The position numbers and the translations under genes are program-made. The notes under the pieces were generated by a model. That model saw only the letters and a list, made by a program, of their open reading frames with translations. It searched no databases and had not been told where the DNA came from. A stretch of DNA of 64,000 nt from Isochrysis galbana (taxonomy: Eukaryota; Haptophyta; Isochrysidales; Isochrysidaceae), in NCBI GenBank assembly GCA_018136815.1, contig CM030934.1, positions 497,479 to 561,478 on the forward strand. The letters run 5' to 3'. Positions 41,309 to 51,685 of this stretch are shown here, one piece after another (within the stretch, counting starts at the first letter, position 1; every line of letters starts with the position of its first letter).

Positions 41309-44300
41309 ATGGCGGTCGTCTCGTCTGCGCCGTCCCCTCTCGGCGCGGCGCAGCTGGGGGGATACGCCGCGCGTGCGTGCGGAGCTTCGTGCGCTGGCGC
41401 TCGAGGTCGACGCGCGCAGAGCCCGCCTGCCTCCCCTCATCGCCTCAGTGCTCCGCTTCACAGATGGCCTCTCGTCTCTCTCTCCCTCCGTCTCTCTCTC
41501 TCCTTCTTCTCTCTCTCTCTCTTCCTCCTCGCTGCTCGAGGAGGTGCCCGCACAGGTGGGCGCAGACCTCGCCGCCTCACTCTCTCAGCTCGACGACATC
41601 GCCATCAACTTCGGAGCGCAGATCCGAAGAGCAGTTGTCGCCCCGCTGCAGGAGCTGCAGACAGCAGCAGACCTAGCTCTAAGGAGAGCAAGGGCTCTCG
41701 ACGAGGAGACTGAAGCCTTAGAAGCGGCACAGCGATCATATATCTCATGCTCTCGCGATTCCGCCGTCGACGCGCGCGCCGCAGCCTACCAGGACGTCGA
41801 GGACCGTAGGGCCTCTGCCAGCGCTGCGATGCTTGAGACAAAGGTCGCGCTGCGCGATGCGCGCTCTGGGCTCGCGTCGGCACCGCAGCGGGCGGTGGCG
41901 GAGTTTCTCGTGGCACAGCTCGCGTACTATCAGAGTTGCGCGCGGATTCTGACCGCGCAGGTGCCGCGCATTACTGCGATGCTCAAGGTAGCTTGTTGCT
42001 GCCCACACCTGGCGCTGCAGTGCCTGCGCAACCGTCGAGGCATCCTACAGCTGCTCATGGTGTGGTATGTGCCCCTGGTGCTCCAGGCATCTGATACGGA
42101 GGAAGCGAGCCTGGCAAACGCAGTGCGGTTAGAAAGTGTTGTGAGGCAGGCGCATCTCGAGCCTAAGGTGAGCGCGTCGCATACGCGGCACACGGCCCTG
42201 AGCTTAGTACCTCCGCTGCAATTCAATAGGAAACCAAGACAGCTCAATGTGGCTTCAAGCTGGCTTGAGATGCTCACGCACGCCACCTACTTGCCATCCC
42301 GCCGCCTAGGTGCGAGATGCGACAGCCATTCCTCTGTGCGATGGATGGCTTCATAAAGGCGTCCCTGCCGTCCTGACCCCTACTGAGCGGCTCGTGCCCC
42401 ATCGCTACAAGCCAATGGTCAGGTGCGCACTTGAGGCGTGTCTGAGCTAGAACACCCTTGCCATGACTTGCTGCTCGCGCCCTCATACCGCGCCTGTCAA
42501 ATATCCCCTTCACTGGCGGTGGGACTAGGCGCTGGTTTGTCCTTGATTCGAACGGGCAGCTCTTCAACTTTCGCACGCGCGAGGAGAGCGCTCGTGCGCG
42601 CTCTGTCGCCATCGACTTAAGGTGTGATCATACCAAGGTACGGATCCACCGTGCTACACTTAAATGGAGCTCCTGGATTGCATCTGATTGACACACACAG
42701 AGTAATCGTATGAGCCTCGAATCACGTCCTCTCCAGATGTCTTCCATCGATGACACCCTGGAGATCAATCTGCATGTTGGAGGCCAATTGCATTGCCTTA
42801 AGGTGTGGTCACGAGCCAATCGCGCCCATTGCATCCAGCATCCAAAATTGGCGGTGTGGTCGCGCGGGCGCGGTGCTCGGTTCACGCCAGCTGCATCAGT
42901 GCCCGCCGTCCTCCGGACCGTCCAGCGCGCCTGCCTTGCCGCACAGGGTGTGCAGAGTAGCACTCGGCGCGATGGCTCATTCGCACCTTCTTTGCCGCCA
43001 CCCACACGCGACCACCACGTACACCCATTCCGCCACTTCATGTCAAACGCAGGCTACGGACGCCGCCGAGCGAGAGCGCTGGGTACGTGCTATGTCTCCT
43101 TTTCTCGAACGCGAAGTGGATGCGATCTGCCGTGACCCGACACTTCAGGATCGGCAGATGGAGGGCTCTAGGATAGGAGAGGCTGAAGATGAAGTGCCTC
43201 ACAATTTCGTGGAGCGGGGAAACTTGGGGGCTGCCGCAGAAACGAAAGCAGCGGAATCGTCAGGCATTCGAGCGGATGCGCCGATGGAGGAGACAGCAGG
43301 GGAAGCGAGTGCGAGTCGCCGCCGGCCCACAACAATCCAGGGGTGGCTGCGCCGGCAAGATGCCCATTTGATGCGCCGATGGAGGCGGTGGTGGTGCGAA
43401 ATTGATCGGGGACATTTGGTCTGTACACTTTTCGACTCGGTGAGTTGTTGCACTCGGCTGTCAACTTACGACTCTCGGCCCGTTGCCACGCTGTCATGAC
43501 CAATAGCGCCCGATTTGCGCGTAGCTCCCAGCACTTAATGTGGAAGTGAAGCTGGGACAACATTTCCCATTCGTCATCTTTCTCACTCGCACGGAGCTCA
43601 GGCGTTGTCTTTCCTCACGGTCCAGGTTCGCATATCCGACCTACCGGGGGTAGCAGCCGCTGGCCGGCGCACGCTCCCGTTCTCGGCCTCGTTCTCTGGT
43701 TCTGCGTCCCGTCGGGCTCTGCAGCAGCAACAGCCGCCGCCGCCGCCAGCAGCAGACGGCCTCACGGCGCCCATGATGCTTGCCGACGAGGCCGGCGCCA
43801 CCGTCACTGCAATGACGTCCGTTGCGACTGTGGGCCGCCCAACAAGCAACCAATCCTCACGCGCTGCCACGCCCGATGCTCGCCGAGTCTCAAACACGCG
43901 TCAAGATTGTGCTGACGACGCGCCGATGCGCCATCTGCAGCTCGCCGTTGCGGACGAAGTTCTTCGCGCTGGCGTACAACATGAGGAAAGCGACTACGAT
44001 GGTATAGGCGCCTCGACGCGCTCTCCGCTCCCGTTCCGTCCAATATCCGAGGTGGCTCTGCCTCTATCGACCCTCAGCGTGCGCGAAGCTCGCGGGGCAC
44101 CCCCCTTCTGTTTCGAGGCTATCTCGCCGTCCATGTCACTAGTGTTGCAGGCCGCCACGCAGGAGGAGATGGATGAGTGGCTTCAGGTGAGAGGAAGTAG
44201 TGCCCACCCGTGGGAGTCCACGTCACTGGAGGCGAGACGGCACACCACGACTTCATGGCCTCGTGAGTCGCGGCTGCCCGTAAGCGTGCTGGCTAGGCAA

Positions 44301-45667
44301 TCTATCCCGCCTCCTGTGGTGCACAGGTGCTCCGCTACGCCATCGAGGCCTCTCTTGGACAGCGCGCTGTGACTCCTCACCTGCCGTCGGCTATCACTGC
44401 CGTTCTGAAGGTTGAGGGCAACGATGCCTGCGCCGATTGCGGTGTGGCGCACCCCACGTGGGCTTCTATCAACCTGGGCATTGCCATCTGCCTCGAGTGC
44501 GCCGGAGCTCACCGCAGACTGGGCACGCACCTCTCCAAGGTGAGTCTTGCTCGATTCTTATGGCCGACGAAAGAACAACGACCAAGGCCTCGATCTCGAT
44601 GCGACACTACATTACCCACTCTCGTTTCTGCCTCTCGCCTACTCGTGCAGGTCCGCTCCCTTGAACTTGACACCCGCCAGTGGTCTTCCGTCCAAGTCGG
44701 CATCATGTGTCGTCTGGGTAATCGTGTCGCCAACCAGATTTGGGCACCACAGTCTTCGGACACCTCCGCATCGCGCCTCGGGCCGGACGCCTCTCCGGGA
44801 GAACGCGAAGCGCACGTTCGCGCCAAGTACCAAGAACGTTCGTTCGTGCCAGGCAACGGCCCGCTCATAATCGGTGCTCTCCATCGGGCGGCTGCTGAAG
44901 ATGACGTCGCTGCGTTAGCTGCGGTGCTGGCGAGGGGCGCCAACGTGGAGGAAGAGGCGCGTGAGACGGAAAGGGTTATTGACCGTCAAAAAGGAGCCTC
45001 GGGGGGGCCTTTAGAAGTTGCGTCTCAGTCGACCTCGACCATGGAGGCTAACGGTGATGTTGTTGCCATGGCGCTTGAGATGTCTGCGGCCGTGCCTAAC
45101 ACCTCATATCCCGTTGGGAGCCGGCCGTTGCACGTGGCCGCGTCGACAGGTAGCGTACATGCGCTAGAGATGTTGTTGCTCAATTCGGCAGAAGTTGAGG
45201 CGGAGGACTCGAGTGGCAAGACTGCCCTTAGGCTAGCGGTCGAGGGAGGTCACGCGCACGTTGTCGAGGTACTGTTGACGCGCGGCGCCAACATTTCCCA
45301 CGCCGACGCGAGGGGATCCACACCCATCGGTGCCGCTCAGGTAGAGCTTTCAATTCTAATATGTTGCAAAAAATATGCTGCGGGCGCGGTTTACTAATAC
45401 CATGGGCTGACCCTAGACGCCCACTTAACATCTCGCATATCTTCGCCATCTGATACCATCATCAGAGCACAAGCTGCGTGACGGCCATCACAAGTGACCT
45501 TCTACTTCCATGCCTACCTAAGATTAGGAACGGATCTGACTATTGTGCGTTTGCCTTTCCCTTAGGATCTTGGGCATGACGACATCATGGAGGCGATGCT
45601 TTCCTACAAGCTGGCTCAAGACGAAAAGCTTCTTGCGCAGGTCATTCATCATGGAGAATACGGATAA
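41309..45667 (+). CDS. ACAP-type Arf GTPase-activating protein: BAR, two PH, ArfGAP, ankyrin
   Basis: Stimulates GTP hydrolysis by Arf on curved membranes (endosome/Golgi traffic). Exons: 41309-41987, 42087-42167, 42310-42422, 42529-42637, 42701-42802, 43053-43439, 43626-44186, 44327-44539, 44651-45340, 45566-45667; all introns are GT-AG and phases agree, giving about 1,011 residues. BAR (1-~250) starts DTPRVRAELRALALEVDARR and ends in YYQSCARILTAQVPRITAML. PH1 (~265-375): DGWLHKG, RRWFVLDSNGQLFNF, AERERWVRAM. PH2 (~457-675): GWLRRQ, MRRWRRWW, MSLVLQAATQEEMDEWLQ, with a long disordered insert. ArfGAP (~695-810): C-x2-C-x16-C-x2-C (CADCG...CLEC) and the arginine finger in HRRLGTH. Ankyrin repeats ~885-985 (SRPLHVAASTGSVHALEMLL). 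Oddity: ATG 41309 and the BAR frame differ by one base, explained by one extra G in the G6 run 41356-41361. Tandem PH is unlike animal ACAPs, which have one. Confidence 0.88.
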
Positions 45668-46399
45668 TCACGTAGCTGTCATTGGGGCCGAGCCACCGCG
45701 CATACGTTTTCTAGCTCGCACTCGGATCTTTGTGACATGTAGGCTGACTATCTTCAACCATCCGCGCGCCAGCGCGTTCCGCTCGAAAATGATATCTTGA
45801 ACTTGTTATGATCGGCGTGATGCCAAAGCTACCATGGGTGGAGCGAGGAAAATTCCTCAGTGTCATCCAACCGTGCTGCCGACTTAGGACCCAGGAGGGT
45901 TGGCAAGCAAGACGTTTGGAGCACAATAAACTGCGCTCCTTCCTTGTCCGCCGGTATGCCCTGCATGTGCATTTGCTGTGGGCCCATGTTGCCCGTGGGC
46001 TTGTGATTTCACTCGTTTGTGACCCATCGTCCACACCGCGTTTAACTTCATTTAACTTGATACCCGTGACGCGCTAGCTCTCAGCATCGCCTCACGACCA
46101 AACTACTGCCTATTGTGTATTGTGTATTGTGCGTCTCAAAAGAATGAGAGAAATGGAATAAATAGGTAGAGCGGTTGCGCAAACCCGTAGTCTTAAAGAC
46201 TACCGGGTTGTCTTCGGGGGGGGGGGGGGGAGACAACGGAAGCTCTTTGGCCTGAAAGCGGAGGATAAGAAACTCACGGAGGGGGAACTCCTGCAGTGGT
46301 TCGGCTACGCCATTGCCATCTCTATTCACTCTGCACTCTGGCCTCTCGCTCGATGCGATGTGGAGCACGACGCCAACGCCAAAATCCCTCTTACCAGCG
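45668..46399. other. Intergenic with a 14-base G run
   Basis: No gene is recognised. G14 at about 46217-46230. Frames here are not of normal composition. Confidence 0.4.
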
Positions 46400-46597
46400 A
46401 CGAGAACGAGAGCGACGGATGACGACCGACGACAGGACGACGGACAGAGACACCCAGGAAAACACCCCAACTCTCGCCCCACGACTTTCTCACATAACTC
46501 GACTGAAATCAAACCCAAACACTCCGATCAGACAACGACGGACGACGATCAAAGGGCGATCTGTCGGCGATCTTGTCTGGAACGGGAATCGCACCAG
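46400..46597 (-). repeat. Inverted copy of the hAT-associated repeat at 1.1 kb
   Basis: Reverse complement of 1100-1300, including the TCTGTCCGTCGTCCTGTCG end and the GGCGATCTTGTCTGGAACGG end. The flanking sequence differs on both sides. It marks a fragment of the element family at 171-1844. Confidence 0.75.
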
Positions 46598-47344
46598 ATC
46601 AGGGCTCTCGCCGCCTGCAAGAGGTCCTCTGATGTTCCTAGGTTGAAATCCTTGTCTATAGTGTACAGAGGGCTTATCATTTTCCGCATGTGTTTGTTGC
46701 TCGGGGCGTGTACCCTCATGTTCTCGCGTTGTTTTTTTTACCTTAGAAAGAACCCGACCTTCGCCGTTACTAATATGTGGTACTATAACAATAGTTTTAC
46801 GGGGGGAGAGTTAGTAGAAGTAAGGAGGGAATCTACAAGACTTCCCGTGCACTGATGACAACAAGGGCGCGGGGGTAGGCTAACCGCTGGGAAAAACCCA
46901 CGACGGCGAACACCTGCGACGAAAAACGAGGGCGAGCGCGGGGGAAAGCGCGGCAAGGAGGGACCCAGGCGCGATCGCAAAGCACAAGGACCAGGCCTGG
47001 GAATCAGGACGCACGGGCCACAAGGAGGCGCAAACAGGCAAGGAGCGAGTGATGAGTTACGAGTGACGAGCGGCGCGTATAACGCCTATCGAGTAAAGAA
47101 CGACTAACGAGTAAAGTCAAAGGCCGCGGACGAGCGACGAGGTCGATCGCGAATGCGACAAGCGGCAGATCCCAACCGGACATACGTCAACCTAGACAAG
47201 CCGGTCAGCCATTCGGAGATCGAGATAGTCAGGAGTCAGGAGTCAGGGCGATACGCCACATGGCAAGAGGCGCAAAGCGCAAATTCAAATTTACAATTCA
47301 AATGACAATTCACGGTTCACGGGATCCCCCTCGCGCTAGTAGCG
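46598..47344. other. Unassigned; ACGAGTAA-type short repeats
   Basis: No gene is recognised. Around 47040-47120 ACGAGTRA and GAGTAAAG recur. The small AT-rich frame at 46680-46855 has no recognisable homologue. Confidence 0.35.
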
Positions 47345-47460
47345 GAGTAGTGCGTAGTGCACGAGGGGGGGCGCCTGATGGCGGGGGAGAAGGGCCGGGG
47401 AAGTGGGGATATAGAAAGTTTGCTGCGTGGAATTAGTGGGTCCATAGCCGTGTGTGTGGT
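47345..47460 (+). repeat. Dispersed repeat family R2, copy 1
   Basis: TAGTGCACGAGGG, GCCTGATGGCGGG, AGGGCCGGGGAA, a TAGAAAGTTT box, TGCTGCGTG and GGTCCA.AGC.GTGTGTG follow one another as in 56163-56290. The layout (GC-rich then AT box) is reminiscent of, but not homologous to, the promoter-like module. Confidence 0.65.
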
Positions 47461-48248
47461 GTTGATATCATACATGTACGATTTGTTCAAATTACTAGTA
47501 TAATTATAATTATCGTAGTTATCGTTATGACATTGGTCACAGGTATAAGTACATCAACATTATTATTCATGGTAGCCGCTGCATCTTTAGATTTTTATTT
47601 GCTATGGCATCGTCCCTGGCTTCTGGCGTGTCCTTCGTTCCGTCAGCACTGCGGCAATTTGTTTGTCTTAGTGCACATTGTCACATTGTGCGTCGCATCG
47701 TGCATCGTACTGCGGTCTCGATGAGCCATGAGACGGGCACAGCTGTACCAACAACAAACATCCACATCCACAAGTAAGTCCATCACAATGATCACTCACA
47801 ACCACAACGGCATCTTCATCCATCCCCACGCCCACGTCTACATGCAAATGTACCTCACATCCAGGAGCACATCACTCAGTGAAGGAAGCATCGCATGCGG
47901 CTGAAGAATGGCGGCGCCTGCTTGTACACACAGATAGAGACACAGCGAGACTGATTTATCTCCGAGGACCAAAGCCAACGGCAACATCACTGAACGACTT
48001 GCCAACCTATCTGTTATGTGTGGCTTAGTGAGCCCTGAACCAGGGCACGGCCACATTGGTAACATGGCACAGTATGCTGTTCCAGTCGAATCGATACTAC
48101 GTCTTGTGGCGTGCATATACGCAGCCATCGTGATGAGAGATACGCTTGCGCGCCGACAGATAAGATGGTATTTAACCCTAGTCCGAAGCCTTCGCTGGCC
48201 GTTGGCGCTTGCTTCACAATCTTTCACCTGGTGAGCATCGCAGAGACT
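47461..48248. other. Unassigned; small hydrophobic frame at 47452-47724
   Basis: A 90-residue plus-strand frame has two hydrophobic stretches (ITSIIIIIVVIVMTLVTGIS and LFVLVHIVTLCVASCIVL). It sits right behind repeat R2 copy 1. The equivalent R2 copy 2 has no such frame. Not recognised, and it may be chance in AT-rich DNA. Confidence 0.25.
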
Positions 48249-48590
48249 TTAGGCGAGCGCTGATTGGTGAAGGCTTGGCCTTTGTTCTCTGCTGGCTCGC
48301 ATCTGGATTCGGCACGCGGTGGGCGAGCGAGTTGTCGGGGGTGGCCTGCTCGTTCTTCTTACGTCGCGCGTGCGTGACTCCCGCTCCGCCTCTGAGTTCG
48401 GCTGCTGCTGCTGCTGCTGCTCTCTGTGTTTGGGGAGGCGTGAGCGGCGTTGGGCAAGCCGCGCCTCGAGCTTGAGGGAAGGCCGGGCATGCTGCGGTAG
48501 CAGGCAGACGACGCCGTCGAGGAGTGATGAAATCGGCGAGACGGTCTCTTCCTCATCGGAGGAGAGGAGGAGCTCGGGATCCGAGGGCAT
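48249..48590 (-). CDS. Weak candidate small protein, acidic/Gln-rich
   Basis: 113-residue minus-strand frame from ATG 48590: PSDPELLLSSDEEETVSPIS, a Leu-rich stretch, a basic SRLPKHREQQQQQQP tract. The first ~60 residues have ordinary composition, unlike the G/C-run frames around it. It could be the first exon of a leftward gene whose other exons were not found. There is no family match. I consider it doubtful. Confidence 0.2.
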   Translation of the reverse strand: MPSDPELLLSSDEEETVSPISSLLDGVVCLLPQHARPSLKLEARLAQRRSRLPKHREQQQQQQPNSEAERESRTRDVRRTSRPPPTTRSPTACRIQMRASREQRPSLHQSALA

Positions 48591-49620
48591 TTGGGGGCGG
48601 AGGCGATGGGAGGGGGGGACGGAGAGCCGCGGGGGGGCGGGGGGGGGGAGGGGGCGGGAGGGGTGGGACAGGCTGGGGGGGGGGGGGACAGGAAGGGGGC
48701 GGGGGGGGAATAGGTGGGAAAGGGGGGGGAGAGAGAAGAAGAGGAGGAGGAGAGGAGGTGAGGAAAGAGAAGGAGAGAGGGAAAGAGGAGAGGAAGGAGC
48801 CATTTGTTAGTTCATCGTCGGCACACTGTATGTGTGTGTTGGGGGGGGGGGGCGGGGGGGGGGCGCAGAGAAGGAGAGAGGGGGGTGAGAAGGGAAGAAG
48901 AGAGAGAAGAGAGAGGAATCTGACAGTAGGTGAGAGAAACGCCGTGGGGGTATTGAAAGGGGGGGGGAGGGGGGAGAGAGAGAGAGAGACGCCGTGGCGG
49001 CGCTTCTTCGCTCGGCGGCGGAAGGCTTCGACTTCTTCTTCTGTAAAAAGTGAAGTTATCTACGGTATCCCTCCCTGTATCCCTCCCTGTGGAGGAGTCG
49101 GCGTCAGGAGAGTGGGAAGGGGTGGGAAAAGGGGGAGGGGGGGGGAGGGGGGGGTGTTCACTTGATAGGCCGGACAGCAGGACGTGGTAGAAGCGTGGTA
49201 GAAGCGGAAGAAAGGAAGGAGAGAGAAGGGGAGGGAAGGGGGGGACATCGAGGAGGCCGTGGTGGCCGTCCCCCCCCCCGGTGTTCCCCCCCCCGGTGTT
49301 CCCCCCCCCCCCCCCCCCCCCCGCGCGCGCCCCTGCCTTCTCCCTCTCACCTCCCCTCCGCCTCCGCTCTTCCTCTCTCTTCTGAGCTTCTGAGAGGGAG
49401 ACGGCGCGAAGGGGAAGGAAAGGGACAGGCAGACTCACCGAGAGGTCGGTGCCGCCGTGCTACTCGGCGCTCGGAGCTCTCCGCCTTGATGCGGTGAGAT
49501 GTCTCCCGCCGGGTTCACGGAGGCTCGCCAGAGGAGAAAGAAGAGAGGGGAAGATGGAAGGAGAAAAGAGTCTTTGAAAGAGGGACGAAGGAGGGGAGAG
49601 GAGGGATTGAGACGTGCCCC
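48591..49620. repeat. Homopolymer-rich low-complexity region
   Basis: G runs (up to about 12) at 48600-48860 and 48958-48975, C runs to about 23 at 49300-49322, and GA tracts. CCTCCCTGTATCCCTCCCTGT and CGGTGTTCCCCCCCC are short tandems. Long frames on both strands are composed of Gly/Arg/Glu or Pro/Ser only and are rejected. Confidence 0.75.
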
Positions 49621-49751
49621 AAGATGACGGGAACTCATTCCTCGTCTCGCTCTACCTCCTTCTCATCCCGCCGCGACCTCCCTACCTCTGTACCCCTTTC
49701 AGCGGCGGAACGGCTGCTCTCGAACATTCGATAGAGGATTCGCGCTCAAGA

Positions 49752-49815
49752 CTTCATCGAAGCCGAGGAGAAATCATCGAAGCCGAGGAGATTGCATCTA
49801 AGCCGAGGCACCATG
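49752..49815 (+). repeat. CATCGAAGCCGAGGAG three-copy tandem
   Basis: Three copies of a ~22-24-bp unit, the last diverged, ~55 bp before promoter module copy 3. Confidence 0.7.
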
Positions 49816-49867
49816 TGCCACCTCGCAGCTCGACGGGCCTGCCGGCTAAGGCTAAGGCTCGCAGCTC

Positions 49868-50015
49868 CCAAGTAGAGCATAGAGCACAAGGGGAATTGCC
49901 GCAAGACGGGGGAAGTGAGGGAAAGGGGGGGAACGGGGAACGGGCGTGGCTACTTACTAAGGAAAGTCCCCATCCATGCCGCGCGCGAGGCGAGAACATT
50001 AAAAGGTTTTTAACC
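49868..50015 (+). promoter_or_regulatory. Promoter-like repeat module, copy 3
   Basis: Same order as copies 1 and 2: AAGTAGAGCATAGAGCACAA, GGGGAATTGCCGCAAGACGG, purine tract, GGGCGTGGCTAC (about 49942-49953), CGCGCGAGGCGAGAA, ACATTAAAAGG (about 49997-50006) and T run. The doubled GTAGAGCATAGAGC here shows what the target of the 171-1844 insertion may have looked like. It is followed by TTGGTCGCCATGG at about 50058, as before the LINE ORF1-like frame at 8425. Confidence 0.6.
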
Positions 50016-50839
50016 CTCACTCAGCACTCAGTCAGACGCTAATCTAGCTAATAATGCTTGGTCGCCATGGAGATGGAGCCCCCCCCCCCCGCCCCACTCA
50101 CCACTCACTCTCTTGACTCTTGACTTCCCTCATGCCCTCATGAGTCATGAGGGGCGAGAACCACCCATCCCCCCGCCCGTTTCCGTTTCCCCCGCTGTTT
50201 CTAGCGCCAAGTGTACTACTACTGACTACTGCTGCAGCCGTCGAAGTGCCGTCACATGTGACATGTGACATGACATGTGCGTGCGGACCAGGGCTAGGCC
50301 TTGAGCCCAAGGAGAATCCGAATCTGCACGCCTTGCGTGTCCACGACGACCATAGAAGACGATATATAGATATATAGCGAGGAAGGCACGTGCTCATGCC
50401 GAAATATGCATGCCAAGAGGCCTGAATACAACAAAGCGATGCTCGATAAGAAGGTTGGTGTGGCAACGCGCAACGCACGAGACGGTCGACGGTCTGGTCG
50501 TGCTGCTTTCCAATCTACTCGGCGACTGCCCTCCGTCGTCTCGCTTGCGCCTCAGCTGGCAATGGACCGGGCAAGCGTCGAAAGTGAACGTATTGAGTAT
50601 CGGCCTTCCTGAACGGGAGAGCATCGCGAACCTGTTCCGACAGCTGGGCGTAGATAGACCTCGTGGAGGAGAAGCCGCTCTGGGCAAGGGACTGAAGACT
50701 GAAGTGCGCGGCGCGATGTGAGCTAGTCCTGCCAAAATTCGCCCAACCAACTAGTCCTGCCAATTTGCGGTCTGAAAGCGCGCGGCGCGATGTGTTCGCC
50801 GTAGATATTTAGAGAATTTACAGCGGATGTGATTCCTAC
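50016..50839. other. Unassigned; degenerate element body
   Basis: A start-like ATG (50067, MEMEPPPPP) is followed by a short Pro-rich frame. A 103-residue frame (50410-50721) contains SKVNVLSIGLPERESIANLF of ordinary composition but no recognised domain. CACATGTGACATGTGACATG is a short palindromic tandem at about 50252-50276. Confidence 0.3.
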
Positions 50840-51020
50840 ATGGTAAACACGGGTTTACCGTGTTTGTACAGACAGAGGCCAAAAACAGCCCGTTTTCACC
50901 GTGTTTCAAACGCCCTCCCTAGCAGCATGCCGTGTTTGCGAGGTTCCCGTGTTTCTAGAAAAGCCAAAAACAGGCCGTATTTGCTGTGTTTGGAGGCCCC
51001 CCCTGCCGTGTTTCACATCT
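50840..51020. repeat. CCGTGTTT octamer cluster
   Basis: CCGTGTTT or a one-base variant occurs about eight times in 180 bp (for example 50868, 50908, 50928, 50948), with AAAAACAGGCCGT/AAAAACAGCCCGT repeats between. Same style as the AAATACAG cluster at 17.1 kb. A subterminal transposon region is one explanation. Confidence 0.5.
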
Positions 51021-51685
51021 ACATCTAGGATGTGATTGCTCCACGCGCTCTGATATCCATTGTATTATTGCCACATTACGCATTACGGGATAACAAACTT
51101 TTCGCACACACTCTCTAAATGAATATTGTTGTATAAATGACTATGGACATTTGATGGCTCCATTCGATTGATGTTGATGTTGATGTCCCATAATTGACGG
51201 AACGACACCTTTGGGCTAGCGCAGGTAGAAAGCTAGTGAAGAGCTAGGAGGTGGCATAAGGGGAAGGGTGCGCTTGCGCTTGCCGCGGCAGGGAGTCCTG
51301 TCTTGAGTGAGCGCTAGTCCCGTTCCTTTGCCGCGCCGCGACCCATAAAAAATTGTCAAAAATTAATTACAAGTAGTTCTGATCTTTCACGTAAACGTAA
51401 ACATGAAAATAAGATTTCTCGTGAGTAGTGAGTAGCTCGCACAGTGTATGGAACCCTTTCTCTCTATTTCTGCACGTGTGAGGGCGAGGCATGTGACACA
51501 TGGCACCGAGGGCGCAGGAACCAGGAGCCGGGGGCGGATTTAGCGTAGCTGATTGCTTATGATTCCTACTTCCTACTCCTTGACAACCAACAAGAAAGGC
51601 CATACAGAAGCCTGGGAGCAGTGCGTGGGCCCCAGGAAGGCTTGAGATCGCCCATATGATGAGTTCACCGACAATTATCCACTTC
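51021..51685. repeat. Intergenic with inverted R1 fragment (51147-51212)
   Basis: ATTTGATGGCTCCATTCGAT ... GTCCCATAATTGACGGAACG is the reverse complement of the first ~65 bp of repeat R1. The remainder shows no gene. Confidence 0.55.

Noticed and set aside
48300-49440. Long open frames on both strands through G/C and GA runs
   Set aside because: Their translations are nearly pure Gly/Arg/Glu on one strand and Pro/Ser on the other. Such frames are expected from stop-poor low-complexity DNA.
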